Assembly: GCA_030673735.1 (NCBI GenBank) | Contig: DAOVIK010000006.1 | Location: forward strand, 1-18,697 | From: Anaerolineae bacterium | GTDB taxonomy: Bacteria; Chloroflexota; Anaerolineae; Anaerolineales; E44-bin32 | DNA: 18,697 nt | Direction: 5' to 3' | In this document: piece by piece, positions 7,170 to 14,322 of the stretch | Numbering within the stretch: position 1 is the stretch's first letter | How the letters are laid out: every line of letters begins with the position of its first letter | Made by a program: the position numbers and the translations under genes | Notes under the pieces: model-generated | Seen by the model: the letters and a program-made list of their open reading frames with translations, nothing else | What the model was told of the DNA's origin: nothing | Databases searched by the model: none

Positions 7170-9671
7170 TCATAGCAGCGACACAGGATCGATGTCAACA
7201 ATCCATCCCTTGGGCAGCTCGGCGGGGATCAAGGGGACGGGATCGGCTGCACGCACAACGATCTGCCAGCGGTATTCGCCGCGCCTGCGCCGGAAGAAGC
7301 ACGGCGCTGGACCGATCAAGTCCGCCCGCGCCTTGCTGGAAGAGATGCTGTAGCGAAGCTCGGCAGCCAACCGCTCCGCTTCGGACTCCGCTTGGCTCTC
7401 GGATATGTGGCGAAAGACGAGCCGCGCCAAACGACGGAAGGGAGGGTATCCCAACTCCTTCCTCAGACGCAACTCCTTTTCATAGAACTCAGCGTAATCG
7501 TGCTTCGCAGCCGCGCGGATGGCGTAATGCTCGGGCTGATAGGTCTGCAGAATCACCTTTCCCCCGAGCAAGCCCCGGCCCGCCCGGCCGGCTACCTGTG
7601 TCAACAACTGGAAAGTGCGCTCGGCAGCTCTGTAGTGAGGTAGATTGAGGCCGGTGTCGGCCGAGACCACTCCGACCAATGTAACAAGCGGGAGGTCGAG
7701 ACCCTTGGCGACCATCTGCGTTCCGATGAGTACGTCCGAGCGGTGGGCCGCGAAATGCGCCAGGATGACGTCGTGCGAACCCTTGGACCGGGTCGTGTCG
7801 AGATCCCAGCGCAGCGTGCGTGCCTCCGGCAACAGCTTTGCCACCTCGCTTTCGACACGCTGTGTTCCGGCGCCGAAGTGCTTCACTCGGCTTCCGTCGC
7901 ATTGCGGGCATTTCGACACCGGATTACGTTGATAGCTGCAATGGTGGCAAATAAGCTTGCTGTCCTTGCCATGAAAGATTAGCGGTGCATCACAGCGGGG
8001 GCAGCGCATGACCGCGCCGCAGTCACGGCAGAAGATATGGGTTGCCGTGCCTCGCCGGTTGAGGAACAAGATAGCCTGTTCGCCGGAGGTTACGGCTTGG
8101 GTGAGTTCCTCCTGCAGAGCACGGCTGAAGAGCGATCGATTGCCTGCGCGCAGCTCCTGGCGCATGTCGATCACACGCACCGGGGGCATGCCGATGGTCT
8201 TGGCATCTCCTGCAGCCGGTCGATAACGTGATTTCAAGCTCAACCGCCGTTCTTGTTGATCCAGCCGAGTACGGTGCCCAAGAATGCGTTGGGGAAGGGT
8301 CAGTTTCTGGATCTCACCCTTGGAGGCGCGATAGCTCGTAACTACGTCGGGAGTGGCGCTTCCTAAGATGCAGGCCGCGCGCAGAATGGCGCTGTAGGCC
8401 ATGCAGGCTTCACGGGCATGATAGCGTGGCGCCTGGTGAGTGCTCTTGTATGAGTCGTCATGGCATTCGTCGACGACGATGAGGCCGATGTCCGGCAGAG
8501 GAGCGAAGAGGGCACTGCGTGGCCCGACGATAACACGCAGCAGGCCTGCGCGCGCACGGCGCCAAGTATCATAGCGTTCCCCGTTCGAAAGCCTGGAGTG
8601 CAAAAGGCCTACTTGCCCGGGGAATCGGGCCAGGAAGCGTCGCACGGTCTGAGGCGTGAGGGCAATTTCGGGAACAAGCACGATGGAGCTTCGCTCCTGA
8701 GCAAGCATCTCTTGCACGGCGTGCAAGTAGATCTCGGTCTTGCCGGATCCGGTCACACCGTGAAGCAGGAATGGCTTGGGGCGAGGTAACTCCCGATCTT
8801 TCAAGCACCTGCGGATAGTTTCCCCAGCAGCTGTCTGATCCGGTGTCAGGCGCGGAGGGTCACTGGGAACGAACTCCAGGGCTTCGAGGGGATCACGCCA
8901 AACTTCGGTCTCGCCCAGGATGATGACCCCATTCTGCTCCAAGAATCGCAAATCGGCGAGACTGGCTTCGCTGGCGGCGTAGATCCAGCTGACATCCACC
9001 GGCCCGCGTTCCTGGATCAGGGCATCCACGACTGCAGCGCGGCGGGTGGCGGCCTTGGTGCCCGATCTTCCCAGGTTTGGCAGGGCATCTCGCGCCGATT
9101 GCGGCGGAACGGCGAGGCGCGCATTGCGAACGCGCCGCGCCCGCGCGCGAGGGGGGTCAAGGACGGATGTGCGGGTGAGGACGTTGCGGCGTACCAGGGC
9201 GTCGGCGCTCGGACGCCAGCGGATACGGGACAAGGCGCGCTCGATCTGGCGTCCGCGCAAAGGACCGCGCCGCGCCAGCAGCGCGATCAGGCGGCGCTCG
9301 GTATTCGACTTGCCTTGAGCTTGTGGATCGGCAAGTGAATACAGTGTATCGGCTTGCTGGCTTAGGCCGGGAGGTAGCATCAAAGTAAGGCAATCGATCA
9401 AAGCCGTATGCGTTTGATCGCGAAGCCAGCCTGCGAGTTCGAGTTGGGCGGGGGTGAGGACGGGATCGGGATCGACCAGCGACTCGATTGGGCGCGTTTC
9501 GGGCACCGCAGCTTGATCGCGCAGCGCGACAACAATGCCCTGGACGCGGCGCGAGCCAAACTGCGCGGTTACCAGATGGCCGGGTAGAACGCGGTCACGC
9601 AGGTCGTCAGGCAGATGGTAGTCGAATGTTCCGCGGACTGGGGGAAGGTTGACGGCGACCTCAACGAACAT
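7170..9671 (-). CDS. priA: Primosomal protein N' (replication restart helicase PriA)
   Basis: A superfamily 2 3'-to-5' helicase that reloads the replisome at stalled or repaired forks. 833 aa. An N-terminal 3'-end-binding domain (from VEVAVNLPPVRGTFDYHLP) is followed by helicase motif I GVTGSGKT (305-312), motif II DECH (401-404), and eight zinc-binding cysteines inside the helicase (548, 551, 557, 560, 575, 578, 588, 591). The late motifs GTQMVAKGLD and QLLTQVAGRAGRG are intact. Motif II is DECH where well-known PriA proteins have DEEH, but the Asp and first Glu needed for catalysis are kept. The start codon is 5 nt after the stop of the upstream CNNM/CBS gene and has no clear Shine-Dalgarno site, so translational coupling is likely. 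Confidence 0.96.
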   Translation of the reverse strand: MFVEVAVNLPPVRGTFDYHLPDDLRDRVLPGHLVTAQFGSRRVQGIVVALRDQAAVPETRPIESLVDPDPVLTPAQLELAGWLRDQTHTALIDCLTLMLPPGLSQQADTLYSLADPQAQGKSNTERRLIALLARRGPLRGRQIERALSRIRWRPSADALVRRNVLTRTSVLDPPRARARRVRNARLAVPPQSARDALPNLGRSGTKAATRRAAVVDALIQERGPVDVSWIYAASEASLADLRFLEQNGVIILGETEVWRDPLEALEFVPSDPPRLTPDQTAAGETIRRCLKDRELPRPKPFLLHGVTGSGKTEIYLHAVQEMLAQERSSIVLVPEIALTPQTVRRFLARFPGQVGLLHSRLSNGERYDTWRRARAGLLRVIVGPRSALFAPLPDIGLIVVDECHDDSYKSTHQAPRYHAREACMAYSAILRAACILGSATPDVVTSYRASKGEIQKLTLPQRILGHRTRLDQQERRLSLKSRYRPAAGDAKTIGMPPVRVIDMRQELRAGNRSLFSRALQEELTQAVTSGEQAILFLNRRGTATHIFCRDCGAVMRCPRCDAPLIFHGKDSKLICHHCSYQRNPVSKCPQCDGSRVKHFGAGTQRVESEVAKLLPEARTLRWDLDTTRSKGSHDVILAHFAAHRSDVLIGTQMVAKGLDLPLVTLVGVVSADTGLNLPHYRAAERTFQLLTQVAGRAGRGLLGGKVILQTYQPEHYAIRAAAKHDYAEFYEKELRLRKELGYPPFRRLARLVFRHISESQAESEAERLAAELRYSISSSKARADLIGPAPCFFRRRRGEYRWQIVVRAADPVPLIPAELPKGWIVDIDPVSLL

Positions 9672-9676
9672 GGCAG

Positions 9677-11029
9677 CTATTCGAACGGCGTGGGGCCAGT
9701 CTGGGGAGTTTCGCTGCTTGGCAACGGAGTGACCGAAACGCGCTCGATGCGCAATCCATCCATCGCCACGACTCCCAGACGGACCCCTTCGGCATCGACG
9801 GTATCGCCCACTTGAGCCAGGCGTCCCAGCCGGCCAAGGATGAAGCCGGCAATGGTGTCGTAGTGGGGGTCTGATAGATCAAGCGAGAAGTGCTCGTTGA
9901 TCTCATCAATGATGGTCAATCCATCGACGAGGGATGACCCGTCGGGCAGGGGTTGGATTTCTACTTCTGTGTCGAATGGCTCGCCGATGACACCAATGAT
10001 CTCCTCAATCAGGTCTTCCAGGGTCACTACGCCGGCAGTCCCACCATATTCATCGAGCACGATAGCGATGCGCTGGCGGCTGGTGTGAAATTGGTCGAGC
10101 AAGGTCATCACGCGCGCCGCTTCGGGAACGAAAATGGCCGGGCGCATCATCTCCTTGGAGGTCTTGGGTTTCTTCTTCGCGGTATGTGTTTCTTGCAGCA
10201 CGTCCTTGAGGTAGACGATCCCAATGATTTGATCAAGATCATCTTCATAGACAGGAATCTTGGTGTACGGATTTTGTGCAAAGACGGCGATCACATCATC
10301 CGCACTGATATCGGATGGAACCGCCACCATCTCTGTGCGCGGCACCATCACCTGCCGCACGTACGTATCCCTGATGTCGAAGATGGCTTGCAGCATTTCC
10401 TCTTCGCGATACTCAACCACTCCGCTTTCGGCGCTGGCGCGCACGAGCATCTTCAACTCGGTAACGGAATGAACCATCTCATGCCCTGCAGCGGGTTGAA
10501 AACCAAACAGTCGCAATAGGGCGTTGCCGGCTCCATTCAGGACCCAGATGAAGGGCTTGAACAGCCATTCAGTCCAGATCGTCGGCCGCGCCACCAGAAG
10601 AGACGTTTTCTCGGGATGTTGCAAGGCAATTGATTTTGGGGCCAGTTCGCCGATCACGACGTGAAGGAAGGTGATCACGGCAAATGCCAACCCAGCAGAA
10701 AGCCCGTGCGATACCCCACTGCGAATGCCCTCAGGCAAGAGGTTCACAATCGGTTCGAGAAGCTGAGACAGGACAGGTTCGCCGATCCAGCCTAATCCAA
10801 GGCTTGCCAACGTGATTCCTAGTTGCGTGGCGGCGATCACGCTGTCAGGATCGTCGATTGCTTTCTGAACCCAGCGAGCGGCTCGATTGCCCTCGATGAC
10901 AAGCTCGGCGATGCGAGTGCGGCGCACGCTGACGAGAGCAAATTCAGCCGCAACGAAGAAGCCGTTGACCAGCACGAGAAGCAGCAGAGCGAAGATTCTG
11001 AGGATCATACTTAGGGGAGATGAATCCAT
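9677..11029 (-). CDS. CNNM (DUF21) and CBS-domain membrane protein, hemolysin C/CorC family
   Basis: 450 aa integral membrane protein. The N-terminal CNNM/DUF21 domain has about four hydrophobic helices (first at roughly 9-30, RIFALLLLVLVNGFFVAAEFAL, and others up to about 150). A CBS pair follows from around residue 215 (VPRTEMVAVPSD) to about 345, with the characteristic DEYGGTAGVVTLEDLIEEIIG segment. A C-terminal CorC/HlyC transporter-associated domain ends the protein. Homologues are linked to magnesium or cobalt efflux, and the older 'hemolysin' label is not a reliable function. The start at 11029 has only a weak AAGAAA upstream; an ATG seven codons later is also possible. It lies 76 nt downstream of the MEMO-like gene and 5 nt upstream of priA. 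Confidence 0.9.
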   Translation of the reverse strand: MDSSPLSMILRIFALLLLVLVNGFFVAAEFALVSVRRTRIAELVIEGNRAARWVQKAIDDPDSVIAATQLGITLASLGLGWIGEPVLSQLLEPIVNLLPEGIRSGVSHGLSAGLAFAVITFLHVVIGELAPKSIALQHPEKTSLLVARPTIWTEWLFKPFIWVLNGAGNALLRLFGFQPAAGHEMVHSVTELKMLVRASAESGVVEYREEEMLQAIFDIRDTYVRQVMVPRTEMVAVPSDISADDVIAVFAQNPYTKIPVYEDDLDQIIGIVYLKDVLQETHTAKKKPKTSKEMMRPAIFVPEAARVMTLLDQFHTSRQRIAIVLDEYGGTAGVVTLEDLIEEIIGVIGEPFDTEVEIQPLPDGSSLVDGLTIIDEINEHFSLDLSDPHYDTIAGFILGRLGRLAQVGDTVDAEGVRLGVVAMDGLRIERVSVTPLPSSETPQTGPTPFE

Positions 11030-11105
11030 ATCGTTTTCTTAGTGTCCAGGAATGTCATTGAGCAGGCAGATACAGGCTGGCCGCCGGTCAGCGGCGAGCC
11101 TCGCT

Positions 11106-11939
11106 CTACCGAGTGATTACGGCAGCAGCATAGCCGACTACTGCCGTCTGGTCTCCGGTTACGTCGCCGGAGGTGGCGTACTTAAGAATCTCGACTCGGT
11201 CTGCGCCCAAGCCTTCCGCAGCCCACAGCACTGCAGCAATGGCGCCACGGCCGCAAGCGAAACCGATATTCTGCTCTTCTGCATCGAGCACGCCGACAGG
11301 GTTGAATGCCTCGATGCGCTCCAACATGACCGCATCAAGTTGACGCGCAAGTTCGTCGGATTTGAAATGCGAGAGATCGGAGCTGGCGACAAGAACGTGC
11401 TTCTCCTTTGCTAGAACATCGGCCAATGCACTGCCAAGAGCCTCACACGTCTCTCTGGATTGATCTCGCAGCATCAAAGGCAGGAGTCGGAATGGCGTTT
11501 CGATCACCCGCTGCAAAAAGGGCAACTCGATCTCCAAGGAGTGCTCCTGATCATCCCGAATGCGTTCGATGGTCAGGCTTGATTTCGTCTGCAATGTTTC
11601 GTCGAGTCGGTCCACGAGTGAATGCTCAACCGGTATTTTCCCCAGCGGTGTGGCGTAGGACTGGTGTCCGGTTGTGTAAAGGTGTCCTTGATAAGGTTGA
11701 TGCATAGGAGAGAGGACCGCCACGATCTCGGGCTCCAGGCCTTCTAGGTAGCGGAAGGCATGCGCTGCCACACCTCCAGAGTAGCGATGGCCTGCATGCG
11801 GCGCAATGATGCCAACAACCTCACCTTGCGGGAGTGGGATTTGTGCAGCCTTCAATTGTGAGTCGACGGAGGCAACCAAGGCATCTGGACTCCCCGGATA
11901 CCAAGTTCCGGAAATCGGGGAGGGGCGTGTGTCTTGCAT
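11106..11939 (-). CDS. amrB: MEMO1 family protein (AmmeMemoRadiSam system protein B)
   Basis: 277 aa, the normal family length. Residues matching the conserved metal and active-site positions of the MEMO/extradiol-dioxygenase fold are present: His48 in APHAGH, His80 in SPMH, Glu132-His133 in QEHSLEIELPFL, Asp188 and His191 in SSDLSHF, and Cys229 in ACGRG. The family commonly occurs with an AMMECR1 protein and a radical SAM enzyme, but neither is in this window. The start at 11939 is chosen because GGAGG stands 10 nt upstream on the minus strand; the longer frame back to 12071 has a Cys-rich, unconserved extension that would run into the promoter of the divergent operon. The biochemical activity is not settled for the family. 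Confidence 0.9.
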   Translation of the reverse strand: MQDTRPSPISGTWYPGSPDALVASVDSQLKAAQIPLPQGEVVGIIAPHAGHRYSGGVAAHAFRYLEGLEPEIVAVLSPMHQPYQGHLYTTGHQSYATPLGKIPVEHSLVDRLDETLQTKSSLTIERIRDDQEHSLEIELPFLQRVIETPFRLLPLMLRDQSRETCEALGSALADVLAKEKHVLVASSDLSHFKSDELARQLDAVMLERIEAFNPVGVLDAEEQNIGFACGRGAIAAVLWAAEGLGADRVEILKYATSGDVTGDQTAVVGYAAAVITR

Positions 11940-11966
11940 TGATCGATAACCTCCACTTGCAATGCA

Positions 11967-11972
11967 ATTGTA
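11967..11972 (-). promoter_or_regulatory. Predicted promoter of the MEMO-like gene (extended -10)
   Basis: On the minus strand TGC followed by TACAAT gives an extended -10 element with transcription starting near 11960, about 20 nt before the ATG. The -35 is poor (AGGCTT at 17-nt spacing). It is about 90 bp from the divergent LexA-controlled promoter and does not overlap its operators. Confidence 0.4.
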
Positions 11973-12064
11973 GCATAGGCACGCGCGGCAAGCCTGTACC
12001 CGCTGATCGATCCCAGTTTCATGTCCCCGCTTCTTCTGGCCAGATGGCGAAAACACACAGGGGG

Positions 12065-12094
12065 TTGACAAGCGAACAGATGTTCTGGTATGAT
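12065..12094 (+). promoter_or_regulatory. Strong promoter of the SOS-type operon
   Basis: A perfect -35 TTGACA (12065-12070), an 18-nt spacer and -10 TATGAT (12089-12094), preceded by TGG to give an extended -10. The predicted start is near 12101. Two LexA-type operators overlap it. Confidence 0.8.
12073..12086. promoter_or_regulatory. LexA operator 1 (Cheo/SOS box)
   Basis: CGAACAGATGTTCT contains the perfect palindromic halves GAAC and GTTC separated by 4 nt. It fits the Gram-positive SOS box CGAACRNRYGTTY. It sits entirely between the -35 and -10 boxes, where a bound repressor would block RNA polymerase. Confidence 0.85.
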
Positions 12095-12101
12095 CGCGAG
12101 G

Positions 12102-12115
12102 CGAACAAGTGTTCT
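12102..12115. promoter_or_regulatory. LexA operator 2 (Cheo/SOS box)
   Basis: CGAACAAGTGTTCT matches the same consensus, with its centre 29 bp after operator 1 and at the predicted transcription start. Two sites in one promoter predict tight repression. Confidence 0.85.
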
Positions 12116-12143
12116 ATTGCCTAACGAGATGAAGGGGTTGGAT

Positions 12144-13169
12144 ATGCATACAAGCGCCGTCGACGTGGATTGGCTGAACAACAGCGCCGATCGCATCGAG
12201 CAGATCCTGGCGAAGATGTCCTTACCCGCACGCATCGATGGCGGTGACATCGGTGAGGAAAGCGTCTGCTTTCATCTCATCCCGATGGATGGATTACAGC
12301 GCGAACTCGTTGTGCAAGCGGCGCGGGCGATTGCACAGGCGGTTGGCGTCACCGAGGTCCAGGTATCGGTTCAATCGGAGGGCCTAATCATCGATGTGCC
12401 CTACAAGCATGATCGATCCATGCGGTTGCTGCCGTTGATGGGCGCATTGGATAGGCTGGAGCCGCTGACCGCGGTCGTAGGCATGTCGGATCATGGGCGG
12501 CCACTGTTGCTTGATCTGAAGCTGCAGGAATGTTGGCACCTGTGGATCGAAGGCCCTGAGGGCTGTGGCAAATCAGAATTGCTTCGCACGTTGCTGGTCT
12601 CACTCGCGCTGGGAAGCCGTGCCTCTCAATTGAAGCTTCTGGGGATCGATGTTGGCGGGAATGAACTCGGCATCATCGAGGCGCTACCTCATGCGCTGAC
12701 TCGATTGGCCTCAAACGCACGTCGCGCATTCGAGATGATTCGCTGGCTGGAGAATGAGGTCGAGCGCAGGCTGCGAAGGGGGATACTCCAGCCGGCCATT
12801 ATCCTCGCAGTTGACGACATGGCCTGGATGGATTTGCGTCCTTCAAGCGAGCTAGCCGGAAGTTTCAGGCGCCTGCTCACGCAAGCTTATCGCGCGGGTG
12901 TGCACGTGCTGGCGGCATCACGCTCAGTTCGGAATCCCCATATCCGCCGTACCCTCATATCAAATGGACGAACAAGGGTGGCTTCTATGACCCAAGGGGA
13001 CGAGGCTTCTGGCACGTTTGAGTTTCGAGGAGCTCGTGGAAAGCGTCGCCGAGCAAGGATTGCCTGGCTGAGTGCTGCTGATTTGCAGATTGCAGTGGCG
13101 CGCGCACAAGCGCGCGCTTCCTTGGGGGCTCATGCAACGCCTTCATTGAACAAGGAGATAGTGCAGTGA
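12144..13169 (+). CDS. Small FtsK/SpoIIIE-type DNA-motor ATPase, first gene of the SOS operon
   Basis: 341 aa. About 130 N-terminal residues resemble the alpha domain of FtsK motors. A RecA-like beta domain follows: Walker A GPEGCGKS (137-144), the segment LLGIDVGGNELGIIEALPHAL (FtsK has ID-K-ELS--E-IPHLL), then LENEVERRLR, Walker B ILAVDDMAWM (D224, D225) and AYRAGVHVLAASRSV. The gamma winged-helix domain and membrane helices of true FtsK are missing. The second Walker B acid is Asp where FtsK has the catalytic Glu. I choose ATG 12144, with AAGGGG 6 nt upstream; the ATG at 12090 lies inside the -10 box and one at 12129 lacks a ribosome binding site. The stop overlaps the next start (GTGA). 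The control region predicts induction by DNA damage. The role could be DNA translocation or a regulatory ATPase. Confidence 0.82.
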   Translation: MHTSAVDVDWLNNSADRIEQILAKMSLPARIDGGDIGEESVCFHLIPMDGLQRELVVQAARAIAQAVGVTEVQVSVQSEGLIIDVPYKHDRSMRLLPLMGALDRLEPLTAVVGMSDHGRPLLLDLKLQECWHLWIEGPEGCGKSELLRTLLVSLALGSRASQLKLLGIDVGGNELGIIEALPHALTRLASNARRAFEMIRWLENEVERRLRRGILQPAIILAVDDMAWMDLRPSSELAGSFRRLLTQAYRAGVHVLAASRSVRNPHIRRTLISNGRTRVASMTQGDEASGTFEFRGARGKRRRARIAWLSAADLQIAVARAQARASLGAHATPSLNKEIVQ

Positions 13170-13570
13170 GGATGTTTCTGAGGCGGTTTGGGATCCTGGC
13201 GTTTGCGGGCTTGTCATTTGGCCTATGGTTGGATGCTGCGAGCGCAACGATCGAAGGAGAGAGAATCTTGTCTTCCGGCCCAAGGATGTTGGTGCTGGGA
13301 GCATCATTGGCTTGCTTGATGTCGCTGCTTCTCACCGAACTAGCGAGTTGGGGGACGGGTTTGATGGCGCCGACGCGCCGGGAAACCGTGGTGGCTGAGC
13401 TTGAGGCGATTCCAGGGCAGGCTCTTGAACTTGCGGAGGTCCAATCCCCACAGGAGCAATACGCTGGCGGTTCCAATGGCGAGACCGATCATGCGAGGGG
13501 AGAAGAAGCGAGAGGCAGAAAGTGGCTTGACGTGCGACATAAAGACGTCGCTGAGGTGTTGCAGGCATGA
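13166..13570 (+). CDS. Small two-helix membrane protein, second gene of the SOS operon
   Basis: 134 aa, not recognised. Two hydrophobic segments (about 8-25 and 41-62) predict a hairpin in the membrane, followed by a hydrophilic, charged tail of about 70 residues. The start is GTG 13166, overlapping the stop of the ATPase gene, with AAGGAG (13152-13157) 8 nt upstream. The end overlaps the next start as ATGA. These junctions at both ends support the frame although the sequence itself is not familiar. It could anchor the operon's soluble products at the membrane, or act on division as other SOS membrane proteins do; both are guesses. An opposite-strand frame here also has a hydrophobic stretch, but lacks a ribosome binding site and operon context. 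Confidence 0.65.
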   Translation: MRMFLRRFGILAFAGLSFGLWLDAASATIEGERILSSGPRMLVLGASLACLMSLLLTELASWGTGLMAPTRRETVVAELEAIPGQALELAEVQSPQEQYAGGSNGETDHARGEEARGRKWLDVRHKDVAEVLQA

Positions 13571-13836
13571 CAAAACTGGGTAGCGGGGAATTGATCTACG
13601 TAGAAAGCTGGATTGGGGGGCGGCTCCCGCGAGCGTTCAGGTGGCGCGGCCGACGCCATACCGTCCGCCAGGTGGAACCTGGCCCCAGTGGAGCACCTCA
13701 GCGCGAGAGCGAGCAAATGGATCATCAGACCTATTCGCTGCGCACATCGAGTGGATTGAGCTGTATCTTGGTGCACGACAGCAGATTAGGCACTTGGAGT
13801 ATGAAGCAAGTGTTGACACGACGGGAAGGAGGATGA
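13567..13836 (+). CDS. DUF6504-like small protein, third gene of the SOS operon
   Basis: 89 aa, soluble. The N-terminal strand LIYVESWIGGRLPRAFRWRGRRHTV and the C-terminal GLSCILVHDSRLGTWSMKQVL follow the pattern I know from DUF6504 proteins (a P..F.WRGR.Y.V motif, then an acidic residue, a Trp and a closing hydrophobic strand). That family is often met beside, or fused to, SOS translesion-polymerase genes (imuB/dnaE2 type). The link is from memory of family pattern, not a search. The start at ATG 13567 overlaps the previous stop (ATGA), with GAGGTG 8 nt upstream. No polymerase gene lies in the window, so the partner would have to be elsewhere or be the ATPase of this operon. Confidence 0.7.
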   Translation: MTKLGSGELIYVESWIGGRLPRAFRWRGRRHTVRQVEPGPSGAPQRESEQMDHQTYSLRTSSGLSCILVHDSRLGTWSMKQVLTRREGG

Positions 13837-13837
13837 G

Positions 13838-14080
13838 ATGCGCGTCGGAATGCTGTGGTACGACGACGATCGCAGACAGGACTTGGGTGACAAGGTGGGC
13901 CGGGCGGCAAACCACTATCGCAGCAAATATGGCCGGGTACCCAATCTATGCTTCGCTAATCCAAGGACACTGGGAAAGAATCCTCCCAAAGAAATCGTAG
14001 GGCTCAAGCTGCGGTCAAGTGGGTCCGTGCTTCCTCATCACTTCTGGCTAGGAGTTGACGACAAGGCCAAGAAGAAATGA
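13838..14080 (+). CDS. 80-aa basic protein of unknown function, fourth gene of the SOS operon
   Basis: Not assignable to a named family. The protein starts RVGMLWYDDD, contains KVGRAANHYRSKYGRVPNLC and ends PHHFWLGVDD plus a Lys tail. The density of aromatic, Asn, Pro and His residues looks like a conserved folded domain rather than a chance frame. I have an impression of having seen similar small hypothetical proteins in Chloroflexota, but cannot verify it. The ribosome binding site AAGGAGG (13826-13832) is the best of the operon, 5 nt before ATG 13838, and the start lies 1 nt after the previous stop. It has no hydrophobic segment. Confidence 0.78.
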   Translation: MRVGMLWYDDDRRQDLGDKVGRAANHYRSKYGRVPNLCFANPRTLGKNPPKEIVGLKLRSSGSVLPHHFWLGVDDKAKKK

Positions 14081-14177
14081 GTAGGCGCCATATTTATATA
14101 GCGGCCCCCACCAGTATGTAGCGTAACTCGCGCAGCTTTCGGGTTGGTTGGGATATGGCTTCAATGCGCTCTGGGGG

Positions 14178-14220
14178 CGCGTCAGGAGTTGATCTCTAAC
14201 TGGAGATTGACCCTGGCGCG
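14178..14220. terminator. Long hairpin between convergent SOS and holA operons
   Basis: CGCGTCAGG (14178-14186) pairs with CCTGGCGCG (14212-14220). After one bulged A, GTTGATCTC (14188-14196) pairs with GAGATTGAC (14203-14211), leaving a 6-nt loop. This gives 18 base pairs including three G-U pairs. It lies 98 nt after the last SOS gene and 103 nt after the holA stop, a natural place for a two-way terminator. No T-run is present, so a small RNA or a mobile palindromic element is the alternative. Confidence 0.55.
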
Positions 14221-14322
14221 TTCGCGTTAGCATGGTAGCGGCGACAGAGCGCGGCCAAAATGCGAGCTTCGTAGAAACCTTGGCAATGCGACGAGGTGTG
14301 AGTGGGGGGAGTGTTTGGGAGC

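Noticed and set aside
7121..7648. Plus-strand frame of 175 codons at the 3' end of priA
   Set aside because: Antisense to conserved PriA sequence, Arg/Pro/Ser-rich composition typical of a shadow frame.
13340..13573. Minus-strand frame with a hydrophobic stretch opposite the second SOS gene
   Set aside because: No ribosome binding site or promoter, while the plus frame has start and stop overlaps with both neighbours. Not fully excluded.
13641..14000. Plus-strand frame of 119 codons overlapping the last two SOS genes
   Set aside because: It overlaps two genes that have better Shine-Dalgarno sites and recognisable motifs; its own start has none.
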